Below, one piece after another: positions 17,382 to 25,365 of a stretch of DNA of 50,406 bases (its first letter is position 1; each line of letters begins with the position of its first letter). Under the pieces are notes generated by a model that was not told the DNA's origin, made no database searches, and was given only the letters and a program-made list of their open reading frames with translations. The stretch is from NCBI GenBank assembly GCA_040879025.1, contig JBBDLF010000004.1, forward strand, positions 1 to 50,406, given 5' to 3'. The translations under genes were made by a program, and so were the position numbers. The DNA comes from JBBDLF01 sp040879025 (GTDB lineage Bacteria; Pseudomonadota; Gammaproteobacteria; Pseudomonadales; Pseudohongiellaceae).

Positions 17382-18755
17382 ATGGATATTTTCCAGAAAT
17401 CGAGTCATCAACCACGCTGGCGGGGGGCTCTGACCGGCATTGCAGCTCTCGCCGCTCTGGGTTTACAGATCCCTGTATTGGCGCAGTCTGCCGGACAGGA
17501 AGAAATCACTTACAACAGTCATGTGGCACCCATCATCAACGAGAATTGTGTCGTCTGTCACCGTGAAGGCGGCATCGGGCCCATGCAATTTACCAACTTC
17601 GACCAGGTGCGTCCCTGGGCTCCCGTTATCCAGCACAAGGTGGAAACCCGGGAAATGCCCCCTTATGCCTACGACCATGGCATCGGCATCCAGGAACTGC
17701 AGGGAGACTGGCGTCTCGCTCAGGAAGATATTGACACCATCGTGGCCTGGGTTGGGCAGGGCGCTCCAGAAGGTGATCCGGACGTAGTTCCGCAAATGGC
17801 GGACATTCCCGGTCTGGACGAATGGAATTTTTCCAAAGACTTCGGCGCGCCTGACCTGGTGATCGCGTCAGACCCGATCGATATTCCAGCCTCGGGTAAC
17901 GATATGTGGCACCGTCCTTTCAATGACGTGGCGCTGAACGAAGACCGCTGCATCAGGGCCATGCAGGTCAAACCCCGTGGCGATGCCAAGTCCGTGGTCC
18001 ACCACGCCAATTCCTCCATCGATATCATGAACGCTGACGGTCAGTACGAAGACTTCGGTCAACTCACCGAGTACGCGATGGGCAAGTGGGGCGAGATCAT
18101 GCCGCCTGGCGTGTGCCGTACCTTGCCGAAAGACGGTCGCGTTTCCTGGAGCATTCACTTGTATCCGGGTGGCCTGGGCTCAATCGCTCCGGGAACCACA
18201 ATTGAAGATAACGTGGTTGAACTGGGCGTCTGGTTCTACGAGGACGATTACGCCGAGCAGGCCAAGTACAAGCAGGATCTGAAACTGTACCGACTTGGCG
18301 CTCAAAGTGATCTGGTTATCCCTCCCAACGGGCACCAGATGACTCAGGGATTCCACACGTTTGACCACCCGATTCGCCTGGACAGCTTCCAGCCCCACGG
18401 GCATTTGCGTCTGCGGGCCGCATCCCTGGAGATCTTCTATCCGGAGACTGGTGTCACCGAGGAAATCAGTCAGATTTCCAACTGGAGCGCTACGTGGCAT
18501 CACAGCCACCTCTACGAGCCTGAAGTTGCGCCGCTGGTGCCGGCGGGTGGGGTACTGATAATCAAGCAGTGGTACGACAATACCGCTGACAACCCCAACA
18601 ACCCCGACCCCGAGCAGTGGGTGGTCGGTGGCAGCCGCACCGCTGATGAAATGACACATGCCTGGCTGGCCATCACCCACCTCGATGAAGAGGGTTACGA
18701 ACAGCTGGCAGCCGAGAGGGAAATGCGGGACAACCGCCAACTGAGCGCCCAGTAA
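17382..18755 (+). CDS. Cytochrome c / PHM-like dicopper monooxygenase fusion without redoxin domain (copy 2)
   Basis: A 457-aa exported protein (signal peptide ends near PVLAQS). It lacks the redoxin-like domain of copies 1 and 3. The heme c motif CVVCH (Cys56, Cys59, His60) is followed by a candidate axial Met in REMPP (about 92). The copper ligands are recognisable: VVHH (His207, 208), SIHLYPGG (His259), QPHGHLR (His339, 341) and ADEM (Met424). The sequence is clearly more distant from copies 1 and 3 than these are from each other, and an extra Cys pair (DRCIRAM and GVCRTLP) sits between the copper motifs. The start at 17382 is backed by GAAGGGAGAAG. It is divergent from PQQ copy 2 and ends at a long hairpin. 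Confidence 0.82.
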   Translation: MDIFQKSSHQPRWRGALTGIAALAALGLQIPVLAQSAGQEEITYNSHVAPIINENCVVCHREGGIGPMQFTNFDQVRPWAPVIQHKVETREMPPYAYDHGIGIQELQGDWRLAQEDIDTIVAWVGQGAPEGDPDVVPQMADIPGLDEWNFSKDFGAPDLVIASDPIDIPASGNDMWHRPFNDVALNEDRCIRAMQVKPRGDAKSVVHHANSSIDIMNADGQYEDFGQLTEYAMGKWGEIMPPGVCRTLPKDGRVSWSIHLYPGGLGSIAPGTTIEDNVVELGVWFYEDDYAEQAKYKQDLKLYRLGAQSDLVIPPNGHQMTQGFHTFDHPIRLDSFQPHGHLRLRAASLEIFYPETGVTEEISQISNWSATWHHSHLYEPEVAPLVPAGGVLIIKQWYDNTADNPNNPDPEQWVVGGSRTADEMTHAWLAITHLDEEGYEQLAAEREMRDNRQLSAQ

Positions 18756-18760
18756 GAACC

Positions 18761-18839
18761 AACCAAAAGGGGTCGGTGGCGATTGATAAGCATTTGCAAA
18801 CGCGAATGCTTATCAATCGCCACCGACCCTTTTTCGGTT
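18761..18839. terminator. Long perfect hairpin at convergent gene ends
   Basis: Arms 18770-18794 and 18805-18829 are exact reverse complements over 25 bp, with a 10-nt loop (TGCAAACGCG). An A-run before and a T-run after extend the pairing, and AACC/GGTT pair again beyond a bulge. It lies between the stop of monooxygenase copy 2 and the convergent GST-like gene. The right arm contains the last codons and stop of the GST-like gene. Its stem is much longer than a usual terminator, so it may be a mobile palindromic repeat that also terminates transcription. Confidence 0.8.
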
Positions 18840-19808
18840 GTGGGGGATCGTGAAATCCACGTCGGGGCCTATGGGAACGATGAGCGTGGGATTGACCTTG
18901 TCGTGGCTGCCGTAGTAGTGCTTTTTATTGAATTCCATATCCACGGTTTCGGCTATGCCTGGTAACTGATAGATATCACGCACGTAGCCCCAGAGGTTTT
19001 CGTAATCCACAATGCGTCGGACATTGCACTTGAAGTGACCATGGTAGACCGCATCAAATCGCACCAGCGTGGTAAACAGGCGTACGTCCGCTTCCGTCAA
19101 TTGTGAACCGCACAGATAACGGCTTCCTCCCAGGCGCTCTTCCAACCGGTCCAGTGTTTCAAATACAGGCTTTGCGGCTTCCTCATAAGCTTCCTGTGTG
19201 GTGGCGAACCCGGCCCGGTAGACTCCGTTGTTCACATTCGGGTATATCCACTCGTTCAGTGCGTTGATCTCCTCCCTCTGCCCGACAGGATACAGATCGC
19301 GGTCGCTGGCGCCGATATTATCGAAGGCGCTGTTGAACATACGAATGATTTCGGCCGATTCATTTGACACAATGGTTTGCCGCTGTTTGTCCCACAACAC
19401 CGGCACGGTGGCGCGATCGTCATAGGCAGGATCCACAAGCCGGTAGATTTCGTAAAGAAATTCCACATAATCATCGTCGTGGAAGGTGCGCCCCTGGTCA
19501 GGTTCAAAACTCCAGCTTTTTGGCCCCATATAGGCACGGGTGCGCGAGACGGTAATCATGCCGTCGAGATTTTTCAGGGTACGGTAGATGAGCGTTCTGT
19601 GGGCCCAGGGACAGGCCATGGACACGTAGAGGTGGTAACGTCCCGCTTCGGCAGGGAACCCCCCCTGCCCTGACGGCCCGGGTGACCCATCGGCAGTGAT
19701 CCAGTTGCGAAAGAGAGCGTCATGGCGCACGAATCGCCCTTGGTGAGCCTGGGTATCATACCAATCGTTCTTCCATTCCTCGCGCGATTTCGGAGTCACT
19801 TTCTTCAT
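18813..19808 (-). CDS. Glutathionyl-hydroquinone reductase-type glutathione S-transferase (YqjG/ECM4-like)
   Basis: A 331-aa protein of the Xi-class GST family. The N-terminal thioredoxin-fold part has the hallmark CPWAHRT with catalytic Cys66, preceded by GRFVRHDALFRNWI. The C-terminal helical part has the YLCGSQLTEADVRLFTTLVRFD signature (given here in two pieces: YLCGSQLTEADVRLF and TTLVRFD). These enzymes reduce glutathionyl-hydroquinones in the cytoplasm and act in quinone detoxification. It starts 34 nt after the pyruvate kinase stop and is probably co-transcribed. Its last codons run through the right arm of the 25-bp hairpin, so the C-terminal tail (KRVGGD) may have been altered by that repeat. 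Confidence 0.9.
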   Translation of the reverse strand: MKKVTPKSREEWKNDWYDTQAHQGRFVRHDALFRNWITADGSPGPSGQGGFPAEAGRYHLYVSMACPWAHRTLIYRTLKNLDGMITVSRTRAYMGPKSWSFEPDQGRTFHDDDYVEFLYEIYRLVDPAYDDRATVPVLWDKQRQTIVSNESAEIIRMFNSAFDNIGASDRDLYPVGQREEINALNEWIYPNVNNGVYRAGFATTQEAYEEAAKPVFETLDRLEERLGGSRYLCGSQLTEADVRLFTTLVRFDAVYHGHFKCNVRRIVDYENLWGYVRDIYQLPGIAETVDMEFNKKHYYGSHDKVNPTLIVPIGPDVDFTIPHNRKRVGGD

Positions 19809-19842
19809 GAACTATCCCCTGTTGTTTAATAGATCATCACGT

Positions 19843-21273
19843 CTAGATCATCACGTTAAGCACCCGCACCAGACTGGTGCTGCCCGATTCCCTTTCGGTA
19901 CCATGAGTTACGATAAGGATATCCCCGCCTCGCAGATAGCCGAGCTCACATCCCCTGGTGATCGCGAACCGCATGATTTCGTCGTCGGAGCGATGCCCCG
20001 GCAAATGCAGGCTCGTTACGCCCCAGTTCAGTGCCAACCGGCACACCACGTCGCGCGAAGCAGTGACCGCCAGAATCGGGCACTGGGGTCTGAATTTGGA
20101 AATGGAGCGCGAAGTAAAACCTGACTCGGTGAGCGTCACAATGGCCGCGGCATTCAACCGCGCCGCCATGGTGATGGCCGCATGGCTGACGGCATCCGTG
20201 ACCCGGTGCTCGGGCTCGGCGTAGCTCTGCTGGAGGTGACCAAATTCACCAAGCGATTCCTCCGCCCGCAATGCCAGCGAGTGCATCGTGCGAACGCTTT
20301 CGACAGGATACATGCCGTTTGCGGTTTCTCCTGACAGCATCACCGCCGATGTGCCGTCAAAAATCGCATTGGCCACATCACTGACTTCGGCCCGTGTGGG
20401 CGTGGGATTGCGTGTCATGGAATCCAGCATCTGTGTCGCGGTTATGACCGGCTTTCCGGCACGCACGGTCGAGTGAATAATTTTTTTCTGAATGGTCGGT
20501 ACATCTTCGAGCGGCACTTCCACACCAAGATCGCCGCGGGCGACCATCATACCGTCCGCGCACTGGATAATTTCGTCCAGGTTTTCAACACCTTCACGAT
20601 TCTCAATTTTCGCTATAATGGGAATGTAACGCGCACTCTGCTGTACAAGATTTCTAACATCCAGCACGTCTTTGGCGCTGCGGATAAATGAGGCGGCAAT
20701 ATACGTAATATCGTTGTCAACGGCAAAGGCGATATCCCGCCTGTCCCGCTCCGACAGTTCACGGCGCGGGAAGCGAATGTCGGGAATATTGATGCTCTTG
20801 CGATCCGCCAGCGTCCCGCCTCTGACAACTTCACACAAGATGCCCTTTCCGGATATTTCGGTGGCCCTCAGTTCAAGTGCGCCGTCATCAATCAGGATGC
20901 GTGTGCCCGGTACCACATGATCGAAAAGCACCGGGTGCGACACCGACACGCCGCGCGCATCACCAGGGCGGTCTTCTGAATAAAGCAGAAAAGGCTCTCC
21001 CACCCTCAAAGTGGCCGCGCCCCCGTCCAGTTTTTGAGTGCGAATTTCCGCGCCGCGAGTATCGAGCATTATGGCAATGTCGCGACCGAGCGAATCCGCC
21101 GCTTCCCGTATCATCTGGATGCGGCGCTGGTGCTCTTCGTGGTTGCCGTGGGAAAAATTGAGACGGGCCACGTTCATTCCCGACTCGATCATGGCACGCA
21201 AAGTCTCGACCCGATCCGAGGCCGGACCGATGGTGGCAACTATTTTGGTGCGGCGTATCACGACTCGCGTCAA
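19843..21273 (-). CDS. pyk: Pyruvate kinase (PykA-like)
   Basis: Cytoplasmic glycolytic enzyme that converts phosphoenolpyruvate and ADP to pyruvate and ATP. The 476 residues show RRTKIVATIGPAS at the N-terminus, NFSHGNHEEH, the catalytic-lysine block IAKIENREG, MVARGDLGVE, TQMLDSM and the C-terminal allosteric domain ending GSTSLVRVLNV. The TTG start at 21273 has AGGTG 8 nt upstream and gives an N-terminus of the length seen in PykA. A GTG at 21261 is the alternative and would shorten the protein by four residues. It lies upstream of the GST-like gene on the same strand. Confidence 0.95.
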   Translation of the reverse strand: MTRVVIRRTKIVATIGPASDRVETLRAMIESGMNVARLNFSHGNHEEHQRRIQMIREAADSLGRDIAIMLDTRGAEIRTQKLDGGAATLRVGEPFLLYSEDRPGDARGVSVSHPVLFDHVVPGTRILIDDGALELRATEISGKGILCEVVRGGTLADRKSINIPDIRFPRRELSERDRRDIAFAVDNDITYIAASFIRSAKDVLDVRNLVQQSARYIPIIAKIENREGVENLDEIIQCADGMMVARGDLGVEVPLEDVPTIQKKIIHSTVRAGKPVITATQMLDSMTRNPTPTRAEVSDVANAIFDGTSAVMLSGETANGMYPVESVRTMHSLALRAEESLGEFGHLQQSYAEPEHRVTDAVSHAAITMAARLNAAAIVTLTESGFTSRSISKFRPQCPILAVTASRDVVCRLALNWGVTSLHLPGHRSDDEIMRFAITRGCELGYLRGGDILIVTHGTERESGSTSLVRVLNVMI

Positions 21274-21447
21274 CAGATCTACACCTGCGCAGTTCCGGAA
21301 TTCTCAAGAAAACTCTGACCAAGTCTACCAGAAAAAAACCAGTCACTTCCTGACCCGGGACAAGCAAGTTCAGTTTGATCTGTTGCCACGCATGCTGCGG
21401 CGCGCTTACCTCGCCTTGCCGGCCGCTTTACCCGGCTTCATCGTGCT

Positions 21448-21909
21448 TTACTGAAGGGACGTTGTCACTACCGGACCCATGCCCATGATCTGGACTATGA
21501 CCTCCTCATCCTTGGCCATATCGTAGTGATGACCGTTCGGCGGCTGATAGATAAATGTGCCGGTTTCAACCGGCATCATATTGTCCGGATCGTAGACGTC
21601 CGATTCCGGACCCGACGACACCCACCACCTGCCCTTGATAACCGTGATATACCGAGCCTGGCTGTGATAGTGCGGGCGACTGCCCTGACCGGGGCCGAAG
21701 GTTATGCGGATGACGTAAAGTCCCGGCTCGCCGGGATCGCCCAGAATCACCGTCGTTCTTCCACCCGAAGGAGGTGCCAGATCCGCCGGACCGGCAATGA
21801 TAAACCCGTGCTCATCCGGTTCCAGCCCCTGAGCCATAGCGAGTTGGGAAGCAAAAAAAACCATTGCAAGCAGGCAAGCTGCCTGAGCCACAAGTCGATT
21901 GCGTTTCAT
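21448..21909 (-). CDS. Exported cupin-domain protein
   Basis: A 153-aa protein with a clear Sec signal peptide (LVAQAACLLAMVFFASQLAMA) and a single cupin domain. Cupin motif 1 is seen as GSRPHYHSQARYITVIKG, with the H-x-H pair present but no Glu at the usual position. Motif 2 is PPNGHHYDM, which supplies a His. A metal site could therefore differ from the classic three-His-one-Glu set. Such secreted cupins are often of unknown function or act as small dioxygenases or isomerases. The RBS AGGAAA is at good spacing. It is divergent from the M28 peptidase across 170 bp and sits among other exported enzymes. Confidence 0.78.
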   Translation of the reverse strand: MKRNRLVAQAACLLAMVFFASQLAMAQGLEPDEHGFIIAGPADLAPPSGGRTTVILGDPGEPGLYVIRITFGPGQGSRPHYHSQARYITVIKGRWWVSSGPESDVYDPDNMMPVETGTFIYQPPNGHHYDMAKDEEVIVQIMGMGPVVTTSLQ

Positions 21910-22079
21910 AGTTCTGTTTCCTGGTATGCAGGCGAATTCACGCCCGCGGTTTCAAAGAGGGATTGAGCCAGTGTTGCCAGCTTGACCAGTTCTACCGCAA
22001 GAAGTCCCCGTGTGCAATATCCAGCGCCTCATCAGGTAGAAAATGAGGAAATTCCACCCATTTGCGGTAAACTCAGTCC

Positions 22080-23447
22080 ATGACAAGGCCCATAGCCAAT
22101 ACGCAGCGGCTTCTGTCGGCTGCGGCTCTCATGATCACAGGCGCTGTTTTGCCTGCGTTCCCTTCCTTTGCCCAGAATCCGGAACAGCGATTTCACAACA
22201 TTGTTTCCGATGTCTCCGCTAGCCGCATCGCGACTGATATTTCGGTGCTGGCAGGTTTTGGAACACGCCATACACTGTCCGGGACCGATTCCGACACGCG
22301 TGGCATCGGTGCATCCCGTCGCTGGATCAAGACCGAATTTGAACGCATCTCCGAAAACTGCGGCGGTTGTCTCGAAGTGCTGGAAATCGCTGAGACGGTG
22401 TCTGGCAGCCGCATTCCAGAACCCACGGAAGTAGTCAATATCGTCGCTATTCAGCGTGGCACCACAGACCCGGACCGCTTCGCCATCATGAGCGGCGACA
22501 TTGATTCGCGCATCAGCGACGTGATGAACTTCGAGGACGATTCACCGGGAGCCAACGACAACGCCTCCGGCATGGCCGGTGTACTGGAAGCGGCGCGGGT
22601 TCTCAGTGCGTACCGTTTTGGAGGGTCCATCGTCTATGCCGGACTTTCCGGTGAGGAACAGGGACTGTTCGGCGGCGCCATTCTCGCGCGTTATGCCGGG
22701 GAACATAACTGGAATATCGACGCCGTACTCAACAATGACATGATCGGGAATATCACTGGCAGTAACGGTGTGACCGACAACACCACCGCGAGAGTGTTTT
22801 CTGAAGGAACCCGCTATGTCGAGACCGGGGAAGAGGCAATTCAACGCCGTTTTCAGGGCGGCGAAGTCGATTCATCCTCACGTAATCTGGCGCGTTACAT
22901 CGACACCATGGCCGATCATTTTCTTCCCAACCTGGATGTCATGATGGTGTACCGACTGGACCGTTTCGGCCGTGGCGGACATCACCGCCCTTTCAACGAG
23001 GCCGGTTATCCCGCGGTGCGAATCATGGAGACCAATGAGAACTATCGCTGGCAGCATCAGGACATTCGCGTGGAAGACGGTATCGAATACGGCGATGTGC
23101 TCGAGCACGTGGATTTCGACTATGCGGCGAAGCTGACGGCACTGAATGCAGTGACCCTGGCCTCTCTCGCCTGGGCTCCGGCACCTCCGGCGAATGTGGA
23201 GATTCGCGGGCAGGTCAGCGCCGACACCACGCTTAGCTGGGGCAGGATTCCCGATGCCGCTCACTACAAGCTGCACTGGCGGCTTACCACCGAACCGCAA
23301 TGGAGCTATTCTCGAACCATCGGCGATGTCGCCGAATTCACGTTGCACGACATCATCATTGACAACTATTTCTTTGGCGTGTCCAGCGTTTCCGAAGACG
23401 GTGTGGAAAGCCCGGTGGTGTTTCCCGGTCCGGCCGGAGCGTTTTGA
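22080..23447 (+). CDS. Exported M28-family metallopeptidase with C-terminal fibronectin-like domain
   Basis: A 455-aa secreted zinc-aminopeptidase-like protein. The signal peptide ends near PSFAQ. The M28 core has SGDIDSR (138-144), GANDNASG with Asp160, SGEEQGLFG with Glu192/193, NNDMIGN with Asp220, and GHHRPF with His301/302. In typical M28 enzymes the first motif is GH-x-DS, whose His binds zinc; here that position is Asp140. The C-terminal 85 residues (APPANVEIRGQV to the end) resemble a fibronectin type III/Ig-like domain. It would hydrolyse peptides in the periplasm or outside. The CocE-like gene follows after 29 nt, most likely in one operon. Confidence 0.87.
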   Translation: MTRPIANTQRLLSAAALMITGAVLPAFPSFAQNPEQRFHNIVSDVSASRIATDISVLAGFGTRHTLSGTDSDTRGIGASRRWIKTEFERISENCGGCLEVLEIAETVSGSRIPEPTEVVNIVAIQRGTTDPDRFAIMSGDIDSRISDVMNFEDDSPGANDNASGMAGVLEAARVLSAYRFGGSIVYAGLSGEEQGLFGGAILARYAGEHNWNIDAVLNNDMIGNITGSNGVTDNTTARVFSEGTRYVETGEEAIQRRFQGGEVDSSSRNLARYIDTMADHFLPNLDVMMVYRLDRFGRGGHHRPFNEAGYPAVRIMETNENYRWQHQDIRVEDGIEYGDVLEHVDFDYAAKLTALNAVTLASLAWAPAPPANVEIRGQVSADTTLSWGRIPDAAHYKLHWRLTTEPQWSYSRTIGDVAEFTLHDIIIDNYFFGVSSVSEDGVESPVVFPGPAGAF

Positions 23448-23476
23448 ATCAGAGCAGTTCAACCAGAGGTTCGTAT

Positions 23477-25138
23477 ATGAACGTTTATCCAATAACTATC
23501 AGAAAACTGGCAGCGGTGCTGTTGATTCTGTCGCTGGCGTTTGTTCCCGGGCTGATGGCCCAGGAAGTGGAAGAGCGGCAGGCGGCCGACAAGCAGGCCG
23601 TTATGGTGCCGATGCGCGATGGCATTAACCTGGCCACCAATATCTATCTGCCGGACGGCGACGGACCCTGGCCGGTTGTGCTCACGCGTACACCCTATAA
23701 CAAGGATGGCGCCGACAGCAGCGCGGAGACTTATACGCAACGGGGCTATGCCCTGGTGTCGCAGGATGTGCGCGGGCGTTATGAGTCCGAGGGTATCAAT
23801 GCCCCTTTTGAAAACGATATCGAGGATGGCTATGACACGGTCGAATGGATCGCCGCCCAGGGCTTCAGTAACGGCAAAATCGGTATTTTCGGCACTTCCG
23901 CCCCTGGTATTACATCAAATCTGGCCGCCGCGTCCGCTCCCCCGCATCTGACCGCGGCCTACGTCACCGTGGCGCCGGACAGTCTGTTTTACCGCTCACG
24001 GTTCGTCGGCGGCGTTTTCAAGGAAAGTCACTCCGGTGGCTGGCTGCGCGGACAGGGAGTGAGTGAAGAGACCATCGACGCCTACAAGGCCCGCGCCGTG
24101 CTGGATCAGGGCTGGCTGGACAGCGATTTTCTGTTTCACCGTCACAATGTGCAAATACCGGTCTATAACGTCGGTGGATGGCACGATATCTATGCAGAAG
24201 GTTCACTGCATAATTTTGTCTATCTGCAAAACGAAGGCCATGAAGCCGCCCGAGGCAAACAGAAGCTCTTTATGGGAGCATTTGGCCATGGCGCCCTGCA
24301 AGGAGATCTGGCGTATCCCGGAAGCGGGCAGATCAGCGGCGATGCAGAACAGCAATTACGCTGGTGGGACTACTGGCTCAAGGGGATCGACAACGGCATT
24401 ATGGATGAGCCGCCGATCAGCTATTACATGATGGCCGCCGCGCGCAAGGATAGCCCGTCTCCGTTGAACCGGATTATCCAGACCGATTCATGGCCGCCGC
24501 CACACGTCACAACCCGTTTCTATCTGAACGCGGATATGTCGCTGGGCACCACCGCACCCACGGCCGATGCGGCCTCGGCCACCTACCTTTTCGATCCTGC
24601 CGATCCAGTGCCTACCACGGGCGGTCAGAACCTCGGTGCCGACGTGGGTCCGCGGGACCAGCGCGCGATCGGTGAGCGTCAGGACTATCTCCGATTCAAC
24701 ACCCCGGTTCTGGAAGAAAATGTGGTCGTGGCGGGACACATCGATATGGAGCTGTATGTGTCCACCGATGCTCTGGACACCGATTTCGTGGTGAAACTGG
24801 TCGATATTTACCCCGACGGCTATGAGGCGCTGATTCTGGATTACCCGATTCGGGGGCGTTTCCGACACGGTCAGCGGCCGGAAGATGTGGCGCTGATGAC
24901 GCCCGGTCAGGTGGAAAAGCTCACCATTAACATGTGGAGTACCGCCCAGACTTTCGAAAAAGGCCACCGCATTGGCGTGCATGTCACGTCCAGCAACTAC
25001 CCGCGGTTTGACGTGAACCGCAACAACGGGGCCCTGCTGGATGACACCACAACACCTGCGCAACCAGCCAGCAATACCGTCTGGTTCGATGCGCAGCGGC
25101 CTTCGGCGATCGTACTGCCGGTACTCACGGAGCCATAG
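23477..25138 (+). CDS. Exported CocE/NonD-type (S15-like) serine hydrolase
   Basis: A 553-aa alpha/beta-hydrolase of the X-Pro dipeptidyl-peptidase/cocaine-esterase/ester-acylase family, with a signal peptide (LAAVLLILSLAFVPGLMAQ). VPMRDGINLATNIYLPDGDG opens the catalytic domain. The triad is readable as Ser141 in GTSAPG, Asp237 in GGWHDIY and His271 in GAFGHGAL. The Ser-Asp distance is shorter than I recall for CocE, suggesting a reduced lid. The C-terminal jelly-roll domain has ENVVVAGHIDMELYVSTDALD split around ELYVSTD and the usual NMWSTAQTF. It hydrolyses an ester or amide bond outside the cytoplasm; the substrate is unknown. The start has AGAGG 8 nt upstream. It is co-directional with the M28 gene. 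Confidence 0.9.
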   Translation: MNVYPITIRKLAAVLLILSLAFVPGLMAQEVEERQAADKQAVMVPMRDGINLATNIYLPDGDGPWPVVLTRTPYNKDGADSSAETYTQRGYALVSQDVRGRYESEGINAPFENDIEDGYDTVEWIAAQGFSNGKIGIFGTSAPGITSNLAAASAPPHLTAAYVTVAPDSLFYRSRFVGGVFKESHSGGWLRGQGVSEETIDAYKARAVLDQGWLDSDFLFHRHNVQIPVYNVGGWHDIYAEGSLHNFVYLQNEGHEAARGKQKLFMGAFGHGALQGDLAYPGSGQISGDAEQQLRWWDYWLKGIDNGIMDEPPISYYMMAAARKDSPSPLNRIIQTDSWPPPHVTTRFYLNADMSLGTTAPTADAASATYLFDPADPVPTTGGQNLGADVGPRDQRAIGERQDYLRFNTPVLEENVVVAGHIDMELYVSTDALDTDFVVKLVDIYPDGYEALILDYPIRGRFRHGQRPEDVALMTPGQVEKLTINMWSTAQTFEKGHRIGVHVTSSNYPRFDVNRNNGALLDDTTTPAQPASNTVWFDAQRPSAIVLPVLTEP

Positions 25139-25365
25139 TCGCGGGAGAATTGCAGGCCCGGCGGCGAAGGCACTTTCGGACTGAAATCGGTCACTGATCC
25201 GGCCCGGCGGAATATCCCCGCGCGGACGCAATGTCACATTTGCCACAAACTTTGACAACGCATGACAAACGTCAGGCACTGGGTTAATCTGCCTCAGTGT
25301 TAAACTGGGGAACCCGGATACCGGGGCCCCGGCAAACCCAGCGAAAATAAAAAGAGGTATTCGCC

